This document shows, piece after piece, positions 41,873 to 49,989 of a DNA stretch of 64,000 nucleotides (positions within the stretch are counted from its first letter, which is position 1; the number at the start of each line of letters is the position of its first letter). The notes under the pieces were generated by a model. That model was not told the DNA's origin. It saw only the letters and a list, made by a program, of their open reading frames with translations, and made no database searches. The stretch lies in the NCBI GenBank assembly GCA_044222005.1, contig JBGANY010000007.1:1-64000 (forward strand), in the 5' to 3' direction. Source of the stretch: Methylotenera_A sp044222005. GTDB taxonomy: Bacteria; Pseudomonadota; Gammaproteobacteria; Burkholderiales; Methylophilaceae. Made by a program: the position numbers and the translations under genes.

Positions 41873-42961
41873 ATGAAAATCATTAATCGCTATTTTTGGC
41901 AGGAAACCAGCGTCAATATCTTGATGATCATGCTGGGTCTGCTCGCCATGTTCTCGTTTTTTGATTTAATCCAGGAACTGGACAGTCTCGGCCAAGGCAG
42001 CTATGGCATTAGTCAGATGCTGGTGTTTGTATTATTGAGCGTACCTGGGCACGTGTACGATGTAGTACCGGTCGCTGTGCTGGTCGGCATGATGTATAGC
42101 CTGGGCACGCTAGCGCGCAATTCTGAGCTCGTGGTAATGCGTGTGAGTGGGATATCTTTGCTGAATATCGGTTTAATCCTGCTTAAAGTCGGCTTATTGT
42201 TCACCGTCATCACTTTTGTGGTCGGTGAGCTGGTTACGCCAATCAGTGAAAAAATGGCGCAGCGCATGCGCATAAAGGCAACCGATTCAGTGGTGGCGCA
42301 AGACTTCAGATCCGGCTTATGGGTAAAAGACGGCAAAAGCTTTGTGAATGTTGAAACCGTTTTGCCCGATGCCAGTCTGTTGAATGTGCATATTTATGAG
42401 TTTGACCAGGACTTCAAATTGCGCAGCATCAGCATTGCCAAAAAAGCTGACTTTGCTGACGAACATTGGGGATTAAGCGAAGTCAGGCAAACGAAATATA
42501 ATACGCATCAAAAAATCGAGCAGACCAGCGTCCAGACACAATTTTTTAACAAGGCCAACTGGAAATCGCTGATTCGCCCGGAGCTGCTCAATGTGCTGCT
42601 GGTTGCGCCGGAGAAAATGTCGGCATGGAATTTGTACTCATTTATCAACCACTTAGAAACAAACAAGCAAAAAACCACCCGTTATGAAGTGGCGCTTTGG
42701 TCTAAAATGATTTATCCGCTTGCCTGTATGGTCATGGTGATTTTGGCACTGCCTTTCGGCTTTTTACAGCAACGCGCCGGTGGCACCAGTGCCAAGATTT
42801 TTACTGGCGTCATGCTGGGCGTGGCATACCAGATTATGAATCGGGTGTTTATTCATTTGGGGGTGCTGAATGATTGGCCACCTTTAATGAGCGCAATTAC
42901 TCCTACGGTGATATTTTTGATTGCAGGATTGAGTTTGCTATTTGTGATTGAACGCAGATAA
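41873..42961 (+). CDS. lptG: LPS export permease LptG
   Basis: LptG is the partner of LptF. The 362-residue protein starts MKIINRYFWQETSVNILMIML and has the family's SFFDLIQELDSLGQGSYG, a periplasmic jellyroll domain and the conserved C-terminal region PLACMVMVILALPFGFLQQRAGG in segments, with LGVAYQIMNRVFIHLG. It is in one operon with lptF and convergent with the RDD gene, 6 bp away. Confidence 0.95.
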   Translation: MKIINRYFWQETSVNILMIMLGLLAMFSFFDLIQELDSLGQGSYGISQMLVFVLLSVPGHVYDVVPVAVLVGMMYSLGTLARNSELVVMRVSGISLLNIGLILLKVGLLFTVITFVVGELVTPISEKMAQRMRIKATDSVVAQDFRSGLWVKDGKSFVNVETVLPDASLLNVHIYEFDQDFKLRSISIAKKADFADEHWGLSEVRQTKYNTHQKIEQTSVQTQFFNKANWKSLIRPELLNVLLVAPEKMSAWNLYSFINHLETNKQKTTRYEVALWSKMIYPLACMVMVILALPFGFLQQRAGGTSAKIFTGVMLGVAYQIMNRVFIHLGVLNDWPPLMSAITPTVIFLIAGLSLLFVIERR

Positions 42962-42967
42962 GTAAGG

Positions 42968-43393
42968 CTAAGCCACACGGATAAAGCGCGTTTTTAACAA
43001 CCTGTCATGCAAAAACAATTGATCTTTATCCACCAGAGCCCAAACAAAGCCTAGCCCAAGAGCCAATACTGATGCGCTTGCCAGGGCGTATCTAATTAGC
43101 GCCTGTTTTATACTTAGCGTGGCATTTTGCTGATTCACCAGTCTGATTTTCCAGGTCTGTGCCGCTAAAGTCTGCCCAGTTTTGCTCCAGCACCAAACAA
43201 AATAGGCGCCTGCCACCAACCATAAAGACAATCTCAAGTAAAAAAGCTTGTAGGGCGTTGTCGCCTCACCAAACAATCTCACAAAAACCCATGTGCACAG
43301 CATCCACAATGCGATCAACAATAATAGCTCATAGATGCAAGCAGCAAAAAGCCTAAGACGGCTAACATTTTGGGTCATGTCATTTTCATTCAT
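42968..43393 (-). CDS. RDD-family membrane protein
   Basis: The 141-residue protein has three membrane helices (about 15-35, 50-70, 105-125). The RDD-family positions are visible: an Arg in the first helix region (RLRLFAACIYE), and DRLLKTRFI at the end. Function is unknown; some RDD proteins have been linked to ion transport. It follows the DUF3106 gene, but a strong hairpin with a T-run lies only 5 bp upstream of its start. Confidence 0.85.
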   Translation of the reverse strand: MNENDMTQNVSRLRLFAACIYELLLLIALWMLCTWVFVRLFGEATTPYKLFYLRLSLWLVAGAYFVWCWSKTGQTLAAQTWKIRLVNQQNATLSIKQALIRYALASASVLALGLGFVWALVDKDQLFLHDRLLKTRFIRVA

Positions 43394-43397
43394 GATG

Positions 43398-43430
43398 TAA
43401 AAAAGCCCGCTATCGAATTAATAGCGGGCT
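43398..43430 (-). terminator. Intrinsic terminator after the DUF3106 gene
   Basis: A perfect 10-bp stem AGCCCGCTAT (43404-43413) with ATAGCGGGCT (43421-43430), a 7-nt loop and a run of six T on the minus strand. It lies between the DUF3106 stop and the RDD start. Confidence 0.88.
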
Positions 43431-43491
43431 AGTATTTCCAATCTCACAATATAAAACTACGCTAAATTTTAAGTGATACCAAGATTCTGAA

Positions 43492-44001
43492 TTACTCCAA
43501 GTCTGGCCCGTATTCCAATTCTGCAGACTCCTTGCGCAGCTTTGCACGCTCCGTCTCTGGTAGTTTTTGGTGCTCCGCCCATTTTTTGCGTATTTCATCT
43601 TGCTTCTCCGGGCTAAGCGCATGAAACTGCACATACCGTTTGCGCGCATTTTCACGCTCATAAGGCGTCATGCGACTCCAGCTGTTAAGGCGCTTTTGCA
43701 CGCGCTGCTGCTTTTGTGCATCCATTTTCGGGTAATCCTTGGCAATATCCAGCATTTTTTCGCGCTGCCACGGCCTTAAAGTATCCCACTCTGACCCTAA
43801 TGGCGCTAGAACCTTGCGCTGCTCATCAGTAAGTTGACTCCATGTTTGAATTGGCGCCCCATTACCAGCGTCATCATTCACCGATGATTTAATGCTGCCG
43901 ATATCGCCCATTGCCACCAAGGTATTCTCATTTGAACAGGCAAATCCGCTCACTTGTAGACTGATTACTACAGTTGCTAACAACAATACATTTTTATTCA
44001 T
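43492..44001 (-). CDS. DUF3106 domain protein, exported
   Basis: The 169-residue protein has a signal peptide (LLLATVVISLQVSGFACS; a lipoprotein-type cysteine is possible). A highly charged helical region follows, with repeated WxxLTxEQRKVLAPL, WQREKMLDIAK and MTPYERENARKRYVQFHAL-like units (key: SPEKQDEIRKKW). These 'L-x-P-x-Q-R' helical repeats are characteristic of DUF3106, found next to a sigma factor in betaproteobacteria. They recall Zn-resistance/Spy-like periplasmic helical proteins, but the function is unknown. Confidence 0.85.
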   Translation of the reverse strand: MNKNVLLLATVVISLQVSGFACSNENTLVAMGDIGSIKSSVNDDAGNGAPIQTWSQLTDEQRKVLAPLGSEWDTLRPWQREKMLDIAKDYPKMDAQKQQRVQKRLNSWSRMTPYERENARKRYVQFHALSPEKQDEIRKKWAEHQKLPETERAKLRKESAELEYGPDLE

Positions 44002-44056
44002 TCAAGCACGACTTCTTCTTATATAAACTCTAAAAAATTCTTTAACTATATTTAAA

Positions 44057-44458
44057 CTATAACTTGGTTTGCCCGTTGTTTAAATAAGGCTCGAAGCTTC
44101 TGTCCACGAAGGCTTCTGGGGGCAGATCCGCACTTAGTAAAAATGCATCGCTAGAATCTTTTTGGCTAAATGACTGCATAATTACAAAACCCGCAATAAT
44201 TGCCCCCAACACCATGCCTGTACTGACGATACGATGATGTTCCGCCCATAAGTAGATGTTACTCAAGGTGCCATCGCGATTAACGTCCGAGCTGGTAATT
44301 TGCTGTGCATGCGCTTTTACCGCACGCTCGCGGCCGTTTTCTAACTGTTTGAGTGTACGCATGCTCAAACGCTTGGCGTGCGCGTCCAGCAAGCCAGCAA
44401 TCTGCTTGGCTTGCGCGTCTAATTTGCCATTGTGTAACTCTTGATCGGTGTTGTCCAT
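44057..44458 (-). CDS. DUF3619 family membrane protein, likely sigma-factor partner
   Basis: The 133-residue protein has a charged cytoplasmic N-terminal half (KQIAGLLDAHAKRLSMRTLKQLE near 15-40), one membrane helix (about 76-95, STGMVLGAIIAGFVIMQSF) and a short periplasmic tail. It lies 16 bp downstream of an ECF-like sigma gene. That position and single-helix topology fit an anti-sigma-like or accessory role, which is inference. DUF3619 has no proven function that I know of. Confidence 0.82.
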   Translation of the reverse strand: MDNTDQELHNGKLDAQAKQIAGLLDAHAKRLSMRTLKQLENGRERAVKAHAQQITSSDVNRDGTLSNIYLWAEHHRIVSTGMVLGAIIAGFVIMQSFSQKDSSDAFLLSADLPPEAFVDRSFEPYLNNGQTKL

Positions 44459-44474
44459 GTTATGACTTTACTCC

Positions 44475-45116
44475 TTAATTCGCCATTGCTTTACTGCCTA
44501 ATCCCTGCTTCTGCAAAAGTGCAGCTAAGGTATGTACCGCACGCGAGCAGTGTGTTTTGACACTACCCTCCGAGCAACCCATTATTACGGCAGTTTCAGC
44601 TACATCCATATCTTCCCAATAACGCAGTACAAAGGCCTCGCGTTGACGCGCCGGTAGCTTTTCAATCGCTTTCTCGATGATCACCATGGTCTGGCTGCGT
44701 TCAAGCTGCACCATAGGGTTGTCCGACTCATCTTCAACATCAATGGTGTCAAGCGGGTCATGATCTTCCTCACCATCTTTGCCAGCACCAAAAGACGACA
44801 ATAGCGTTGTCCACAAGTTGCGCACCTTCTGTCTGCGCCAGAAATCGCGCATGGTATTCTGCAAAATGCGCTGAAACAACATGGGATACTCCGTAACGGG
44901 TTTATCGGCATATTTTTCAGCCAACTTTAACATAGCATCCTGCACAATATCCAGCGCCACGTGGTCATCGCGCACAGCATACACTGTTTGCTTGAATGCG
45001 CGTCGCTCCACGTCCCGCAAAAAATCTGATAATTTCGCCCAGCTTTTGGTTAAAAGCCCTATAATACTTGATAATACTTGGTTCGGTCGGGAGTTGAGAA
45101 GAATTATGACGCGCAT
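44475..45116 (-). CDS. RNA polymerase sigma factor, ECF/RpoE-like
   Basis: The protein has a sigma-70 region 2 (VERRAFKQTVYAVRDDHVALDIVQDAMLKLAEKY in segments; key: ALDIVQDAMLKL, FQRILQNTMRDFWRR) and region 4 (LPARQREAFVLRYWEDM, MGCSEGSVKTHCSRAVHTL). An acidic linker of about 40 residues lies between them. The start is uncertain: the ATG at 45116 overlaps the divergent PP0621-like gene by 11 bp and its first 28 residues are not sigma-like. A TTG at 45020 (LRDVERRAF) would avoid this. The order sigma-DUF3619-DUF3106-RDD is a known betaproteobacterial cluster. Confidence 0.85.
   Translation of the reverse strand: MRVIILLNSRPNQVLSSIIGLLTKSWAKLSDFLRDVERRAFKQTVYAVRDDHVALDIVQDAMLKLAEKYADKPVTEYPMLFQRILQNTMRDFWRRQKVRNLWTTLLSSFGAGKDGEEDHDPLDTIDVEDESDNPMVQLERSQTMVIIEKAIEKLPARQREAFVLRYWEDMDVAETAVIMGCSEGSVKTHCSRAVHTLAALLQKQGLGSKAMAN
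45060..45080 (+). repeat. Tandem 10-bp repeat with TATAAT box between divergent genes
   Basis: ATAATACTTG occurs twice in a row (45061-45070 and 45071-45080). Together with the preceding T it makes a perfect TATAAT (45060-45065) on the plus strand, and TATTAT boxes on the minus strand. No convincing -35 box is visible for either direction. Confidence 0.6.
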
Positions 45117-45315
45117 TTTATTGCTGATTGTTTTAGTCTGGATATTGTATCTGATCGTGAAACGCTTTATCGCAAACGCAAATCCAAAGCCGACACAATG
45201 TGGCACGGAAGAGAAATTCGTGCAGTGTTCACACTGCGGCTGTCATGTGCCGATGAGCGAAAGCCTGATCAAAAACGGCAAAATCTACTGTAACAATCCG
45301 GAATGCCAGAAATAG
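45106..45315 (+). CDS. PP0621-like small membrane protein with Cys-rich ribbon
   Basis: The 69-residue protein has one N-terminal helix (TRILLLIVLVWILYLIVKRF) and a cytoplasmic or periplasmic domain with cysteine pairs QCSHCGCHVPMSES and YCNNPECQK. This is a small zinc-ribbon-like layout seen in PP0621-family proteins, which lie upstream of pilS in beta- and gammaproteobacteria. Function is unknown. The ATG at 45106 follows an AGTTGAGAAG region with a weak ribosome-binding site. It is one base from pilS. Confidence 0.85.
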   Translation: MTRILLLIVLVWILYLIVKRFIANANPKPTQCGTEEKFVQCSHCGCHVPMSESLIKNGKIYCNNPECQK

Positions 45316-45316
45316 C

Positions 45317-46954
45317 ATGGCGATTGATTTAGTTGCGCATTTGGACGCCAAGATTAACGCCACCCGCTGGCACAGCCTTAAGCTTTACAACGCATATCGC
45401 TTTCTGATTGCGCTGTTGCTGATGGTCACACAAGACCTCATTAACAGTAGCAATTGGCTGCAAAGCGCCAATATGGCAGTGTCTGCCAATTTATTCTCGG
45501 CTTTAGTCGTTGGCTATTTTGTTTTCAGCATCATTTCAGCCATTTTTACCTGGCTGGAAAAACCCGACATTGACATCAGCCTGCCGATTCAGATCATCAT
45601 CGATATTGTATTTATTGTGCTGATGATGCATGCACAGGACGGCAGCCAAGGCGGGATTGGCTTATTGTTAATCATCGCCATCGCCAGCATCAGCTTAATC
45701 AGCGAAGGCCGCCTGGCCTTATTCTATGCGGCAATCGCCAGTATCGGCATTTTGCTGGAGCAATCCTACCGTATTTTATTTATTGACAAAACAGCCGGTA
45801 ATTACACGCCTGCGGTATTGCTGAGTTTGGGCTGTTTCGCCACTGCCTGGCTGGCGTATAGTCTGGCCAAGCGCGCAAAACAAAGTGAACTGTTAGCCTC
45901 GCAACGCGGCCTGGATGTACAGAATATGGCGCAGATCAATGCCTTGATTACGCACGAGATGCAAGACGGGGTGCTGGTAGTAGACCAGGAGTTTCAGATC
46001 AAGCATCACAATACGCAGGCAGAAGTACTGCTCAGCGTGGAATCCAGAAACTGGCAGGAAAAACCGCTCAGCGAAGTTTCGCCTGAAATCGCCAGCATGA
46101 TGCAGCATTGGCTGGAAGAGACAGAACCATTACATGATTTCGCACCGACCAATATCATCACCCCCAACATCCTAAAACTGAACACGCTTTCACGCGAATT
46201 ACGGCTCAGGTTCCTGCCCATTTCAGAAAACCGCCATCAGGGCGCCGTGATTTTCATTGAGGATTGGTCGCAGATGCAAACGCAGGCGCATCAAGTCAAA
46301 TTGGCTGCACTGGGCCGGTTAACCGCCAATATCGCCCACGAGATTCGCAATCCGCTCAGCGCGATCAGCCATGCCAATCAATTATTGCAAGAAGAAGATA
46401 CCGACCCGGCCACCAAGCGCATGCTGCAAATCATAGGTGATAATGTGCAACGACTGGATCAAATCATTAAGGACGTCCTGGAACTGAATCGACGCGATCG
46501 CACCAACCAGGAGGTGATTCACCTGGAACATTTTATTTTCGATTTTTATACGCAGTTTTGCGCGGTAGAGAAAATTCCGGCTTCCTGTTTTAAGCTGACT
46601 CTGATTAATGCAGAAACCGTTATTTCGTTTGATCGCCGACATTTAAATCAAATTCTATGGAACCTGTGCAAAAATGGCTGGCGCCACTGTAAAAAAGCTG
46701 AAAATAGCCTAAAATTAACGCTGGCTCTGACCGAAAAAACAAAAACGGTGCATATCGAAATCAGTGATGATGGCGCAGGCATTCCAGAAAGCGTGCGCAG
46801 CCATTTGTTTGAGCCATTTTTCACGACCGAGAAATCCGGTACCGGGCTTGGCCTTTATATTGCGCGTGAACTGGCCGATGCCAATGGCGCGAAGCTGCAA
46901 TATAAGTCTACAGACGCTGGTACGCAATTTATCATCCATATCAAAAAGGTTTAG
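45317..46954 (+). CDS. pilS: Two-component sensor kinase PilS
   Basis: PilS senses pilin levels in the membrane and controls PilR in Pseudomonas. The 545-residue protein has six N-terminal helices (about 25-185), a PAS-like domain (about 205-320) with HEMQDGVLVVDQEFQI, and a transmitter with His341 in NIAHEIRNPLSAISHANQLL, N-box LNQILWNLCKNGWRH, and ATP lid DDGAGIPE and GTGLGLYIAREL. It is followed by pilR 6 bp downstream. A role in pilin control here fits the sigma-54 promoter at 25894-25910. Confidence 0.93.
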   Translation: MAIDLVAHLDAKINATRWHSLKLYNAYRFLIALLLMVTQDLINSSNWLQSANMAVSANLFSALVVGYFVFSIISAIFTWLEKPDIDISLPIQIIIDIVFIVLMMHAQDGSQGGIGLLLIIAIASISLISEGRLALFYAAIASIGILLEQSYRILFIDKTAGNYTPAVLLSLGCFATAWLAYSLAKRAKQSELLASQRGLDVQNMAQINALITHEMQDGVLVVDQEFQIKHHNTQAEVLLSVESRNWQEKPLSEVSPEIASMMQHWLEETEPLHDFAPTNIITPNILKLNTLSRELRLRFLPISENRHQGAVIFIEDWSQMQTQAHQVKLAALGRLTANIAHEIRNPLSAISHANQLLQEEDTDPATKRMLQIIGDNVQRLDQIIKDVLELNRRDRTNQEVIHLEHFIFDFYTQFCAVEKIPASCFKLTLINAETVISFDRRHLNQILWNLCKNGWRHCKKAENSLKLTLALTEKTKTVHIEISDDGAGIPESVRSHLFEPFFTTEKSGTGLGLYIARELADANGAKLQYKSTDAGTQFIIHIKKV

Positions 46955-46960
46955 TAATTC

Positions 46961-48358
46961 ATGGCGCAGCAATTTAATTGTTTGGTAGTTGACGACGAAA
47001 CCGATATTCGCGAGCTGGTAGTATTGACGCTGGAACGCATGGATATCAGGGCGGACAGCGCCGGTAATTTGGAAGAGGCCAAACAGCTGTTAGCCAGTAG
47101 AAAGTATGACCTGTGTTTGACCGACATGCGGCTACCGGACGGGTTGGGGCTTGAACTGGTGCAGCATATTTCGGCAAATTACATGGGCTTGCCAGTAGCG
47201 GTGATCACTGCGTATGGCAGCGCAGAAAACGCCGTGTCCGCCTTAAAAGCCGGTGCATTTGACTATTTGACCAAGCCAATTTCGCTTAAGCAGCTGCGCC
47301 CGCTTGTCGAATCCGCGCTTAAACTTTCGAGCACCGATGTAAAAGAAACACAAAATACGGGCGATTTAATCGGCAACTCGCCGGCCATGAGCTATGTACG
47401 CACCATGATAGAAAAACTCGCGCGCAGCCAGGCACCCGTCTACATCAGCGGCGAATCCGGCAGCGGCAAGGAGCTGGCGGCCAGGCTGATTCACAGCAAC
47501 AGCTCGCGCCGCGACAGAGCCTTTATTGCCGTCAACTGTGGCGCAATACCGGAAAACCTCATGGAAAGTGAATTTTTTGGTTACAAAAAAGGTGCTTTTA
47601 CCGGTGCCGCACAGGATACTTTGGGCTTATTCCAGGCCGCGAACGGCGGTACGCTGTTTTTGGACGAAGTAGCTGATTTGCCGCTCGCCATGCAAGTAAA
47701 GTTATTGCGCGCGATTCAGGAAAAAAAGGTGCGCAGCGTGGGCGGCACGACAGAAGAAGCGGTGGATGTGCGCATTATCAGCGCAACGCATAAGAATTTA
47801 AGCACCCTGATGGAGCAAGGCCTGTTCAGGCAGGATTTATATTACCGCCTGAATGTCATTCAGCTCAAAATGCCCGCGTTGAGGGATCGTCCGGAAGACA
47901 TTCCGGAACTCACGCAAAAACTATTGCAGAAACTGTGTCTGGCGCAGTCGATTGCCGTGCCTGAGCTTGAAGAAAGCGCTTCAAAACTTATATCTGAACT
48001 GCACTTTGCGGGCAATGTGCGTGAGCTGGAAAACATGCTGGAACGCGCTTTGGCCTTGTGTGATGGTCAGAAAATTAGCACGGATGACTTGTTCATGGGT
48101 GAAGAAATCAAGGTCAGAAGTGAAGAAGCAGGACACTTTGACCCGGGTAAAACACTCGAGATCGGCTTGCCGGAATATCTGGAAGACATCGAAAAGCGCG
48201 CGATTCTAAAAGCCCTGGCCAAAGCCAACAACAATAAAACTGCAGCAGCAAAATTGCTCGGGGTAAGTTTTAGAACGCTGCGTTACAGACTCGCCAAGCT
48301 CGGCCTTTCCAAAGAGGAAGACGCTGATTTGGAAAGCGATAATTTAGAAGAAAATTAA
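46961..48358 (+). CDS. pilR: Sigma-54 response regulator PilR
   Basis: The 465-residue NtrC-family activator has a receiver domain with phosphoacceptor Asp55 (LCLTDMRLPDG). An AAA+ domain follows with Walker A GESGSGKE, the sigma-54 contact loop GAFTGA and Walker B GGTLFLDEVADL. The C-terminal Fis-type helix-turn-helix is TAAAKLLGVSFRTLRYRLAKL. It needs RpoN, which is not in the window. Its stop codon interlocks with that of the convergent exchanger gene at a TTAA. Confidence 0.94.
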   Translation: MAQQFNCLVVDDETDIRELVVLTLERMDIRADSAGNLEEAKQLLASRKYDLCLTDMRLPDGLGLELVQHISANYMGLPVAVITAYGSAENAVSALKAGAFDYLTKPISLKQLRPLVESALKLSSTDVKETQNTGDLIGNSPAMSYVRTMIEKLARSQAPVYISGESGSGKELAARLIHSNSSRRDRAFIAVNCGAIPENLMESEFFGYKKGAFTGAAQDTLGLFQAANGGTLFLDEVADLPLAMQVKLLRAIQEKKVRSVGGTTEEAVDVRIISATHKNLSTLMEQGLFRQDLYYRLNVIQLKMPALRDRPEDIPELTQKLLQKLCLAQSIAVPELEESASKLISELHFAGNVRELENMLERALALCDGQKISTDDLFMGEEIKVRSEEAGHFDPGKTLEIGLPEYLEDIEKRAILKALAKANNNKTAAAKLLGVSFRTLRYRLAKLGLSKEEDADLESDNLEEN

Positions 48359-49356
48359 CTGAGCGCGATGACCAAATAACCAATATACAGAGTTCCATTC
48401 ACCAGCAAATGCCATATGCGAATGCCGCCCTTAGCCATTAAATAACGCATCCAGCCTGCAGCAACCAGCGTCACGATAATCCCCCACAACACTTCTTCGC
48501 GCGGCTCCCACGGCGTGAGCATGATACCAATCGCCGGCAATAACGTACCCTGAAACACCATCGCACCGGTAATGTTGCCGAACGCCAGCGTGTCCTTGCC
48601 TTTGCGTACCCACAAGATGCTGTTCACCTTTTCCGGAAGCTCGGTCGCGATAGGAATAATCAGCAAAGATAACAACAACGCGGAAATGCCCAGTAGATGC
48701 GAAGCTTCTTCCACACCACCAATAAAGCCTTTCGCACCCGCAATCAACAGACCCAGGCCTAATAAAAGCTGTATCACGATCACTACCATGTTATTGGGCA
48801 GCCCCAATTTACATAAAAACATATCGCTATCGGCTTCTGTGGCATGGCCATCCTCTACTAGAGCTTTAGAGGCACGTAATGTCACCATCACATAGATAAA
48901 ATAAATCATCACCATGCAGAAACCTAAGCCATAGCGCACAGCAACCAGACTGTGCGGGATGAAGAGCGCGATGGTCGCAAACCCGAATGCAACCAGAAAA
49001 AAGTTTAGGTCCCGTGTTAAGCCAGTACGTTCTGGTCTTAGATGGCCATGGGTGCCGCGACGTTTCCATACCGAAACCGCCATCAGGCACACCGACAAAG
49101 TAGCCAGCATCAAGGGCGCGCCTAAAATCGCCCCTACGCCGATTTCCTCATTGGTGGCTGCATTTTGTGTGCCTGCAAGCAAAGCGAGCAAAGGCACGGA
49201 AGTTTCCGGCAAGGCCGTACCAACCGCTGCGAAAAGTGAGCCGGTCACGCCTTCTGAAATGCCGAGCTTTTCGCCCAAATGCTCCAGCGCGTTAGTGAAC
49301 ACTTCCGCCGCAATTAAAATTACCAGCAACATCGCCAAAAGCAGCACAAAAACCAT
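48355..49356 (-). CDS. Sodium/calcium exchanger family membrane protein
   Basis: The 333-residue protein has about ten helices and the two alpha-repeats of the CaCA superfamily: GTALPETSVPLLALLAG near residue 47 and IPIATELPEKVNSILW near 237. Each has the ion-binding Glu in an LPE motif. It is likely a cation/Ca2+ or cation/proton antiporter; the ion is not evident from sequence. It is convergent with pilR (4-bp overlap). Confidence 0.85.
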   Translation of the reverse strand: MVFVLLLAMLLVILIAAEVFTNALEHLGEKLGISEGVTGSLFAAVGTALPETSVPLLALLAGTQNAATNEEIGVGAILGAPLMLATLSVCLMAVSVWKRRGTHGHLRPERTGLTRDLNFFLVAFGFATIALFIPHSLVAVRYGLGFCMVMIYFIYVMVTLRASKALVEDGHATEADSDMFLCKLGLPNNMVVIVIQLLLGLGLLIAGAKGFIGGVEEASHLLGISALLLSLLIIPIATELPEKVNSILWVRKGKDTLAFGNITGAMVFQGTLLPAIGIMLTPWEPREEVLWGIIVTLVAAGWMRYLMAKGGIRIWHLLVNGTLYIGYLVIALS

Positions 49357-49419
49357 GGTTTTACCTTTACAATAAACTACTTAATAAACAGAATTTTAGC
49401 TGATAACACCCCTACTTGC

Positions 49420-49989
49420 ATGTCCAACCAACAATTAAAAACGCATAAATTAAAACTGAATGCCGCCGGCTATGTTGAACCTACCACACAAATCGCCTCA
49501 CCCAATTATGACGAAAGGCCGGAACACTGTTCGGTGAGCATGATTGTCATACACAACATCAGTCTGCCGCCCAATGAGTACGGGGGTTCCGGCATCGTGC
49601 AATTATTCACCAACCAGCTTGATCCCAATGAACACCCTTACTATGCCGAAATTTACGCGCGTAAAGTATCGTCACATTTTCTTATCCGGCGCGATGGTGA
49701 ACTCATTCAATTTGTATCATGTCTGCATCGCGCCTGGCATGCGGGCGTATCAAACTGGCAGGGCCGTGAACGTTGTAACGATTTTTCGGTCGGAATTGAA
49801 CTAGAAGGCAGTGATTTTGAGGCATTTGAACCAGCACAATATCATACGCTTAACTTGCTGCTTGAATGTTTGAATAAGACTTACCCCATACAAGATATTG
49901 TTGGACATTCAGATATTGCACCAGGTCGCAAAACCGATCCTGGACCATACTTTGATTGGCATAAGATAAAAAAGACTAAAAAATTATAA
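49420..49989 (+). CDS. ampD: 1,6-anhydro-N-acetylmuramyl-L-alanine amidase AmpD
   Basis: AmpD is a cytoplasmic zinc amidase of peptidoglycan recycling. The 189-residue protein has the zinc ligands in MIVIHNISLPP, CLHRAWHAGVSNWQGRERCND and IVGHSDIAPGRKTDPGPYFDW in segments (His, His, Asp), all typical of AmpD. Loss of AmpD derepresses AmpC-type beta-lactamases in other bacteria; no ampR/ampC is seen here. Its stop overlaps the adaptor gene start as TAATG. Confidence 0.95.
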   Translation: MSNQQLKTHKLKLNAAGYVEPTTQIASPNYDERPEHCSVSMIVIHNISLPPNEYGGSGIVQLFTNQLDPNEHPYYAEIYARKVSSHFLIRRDGELIQFVSCLHRAWHAGVSNWQGRERCNDFSVGIELEGSDFEAFEPAQYHTLNLLLECLNKTYPIQDIVGHSDIAPGRKTDPGPYFDWHKIKKTKKL

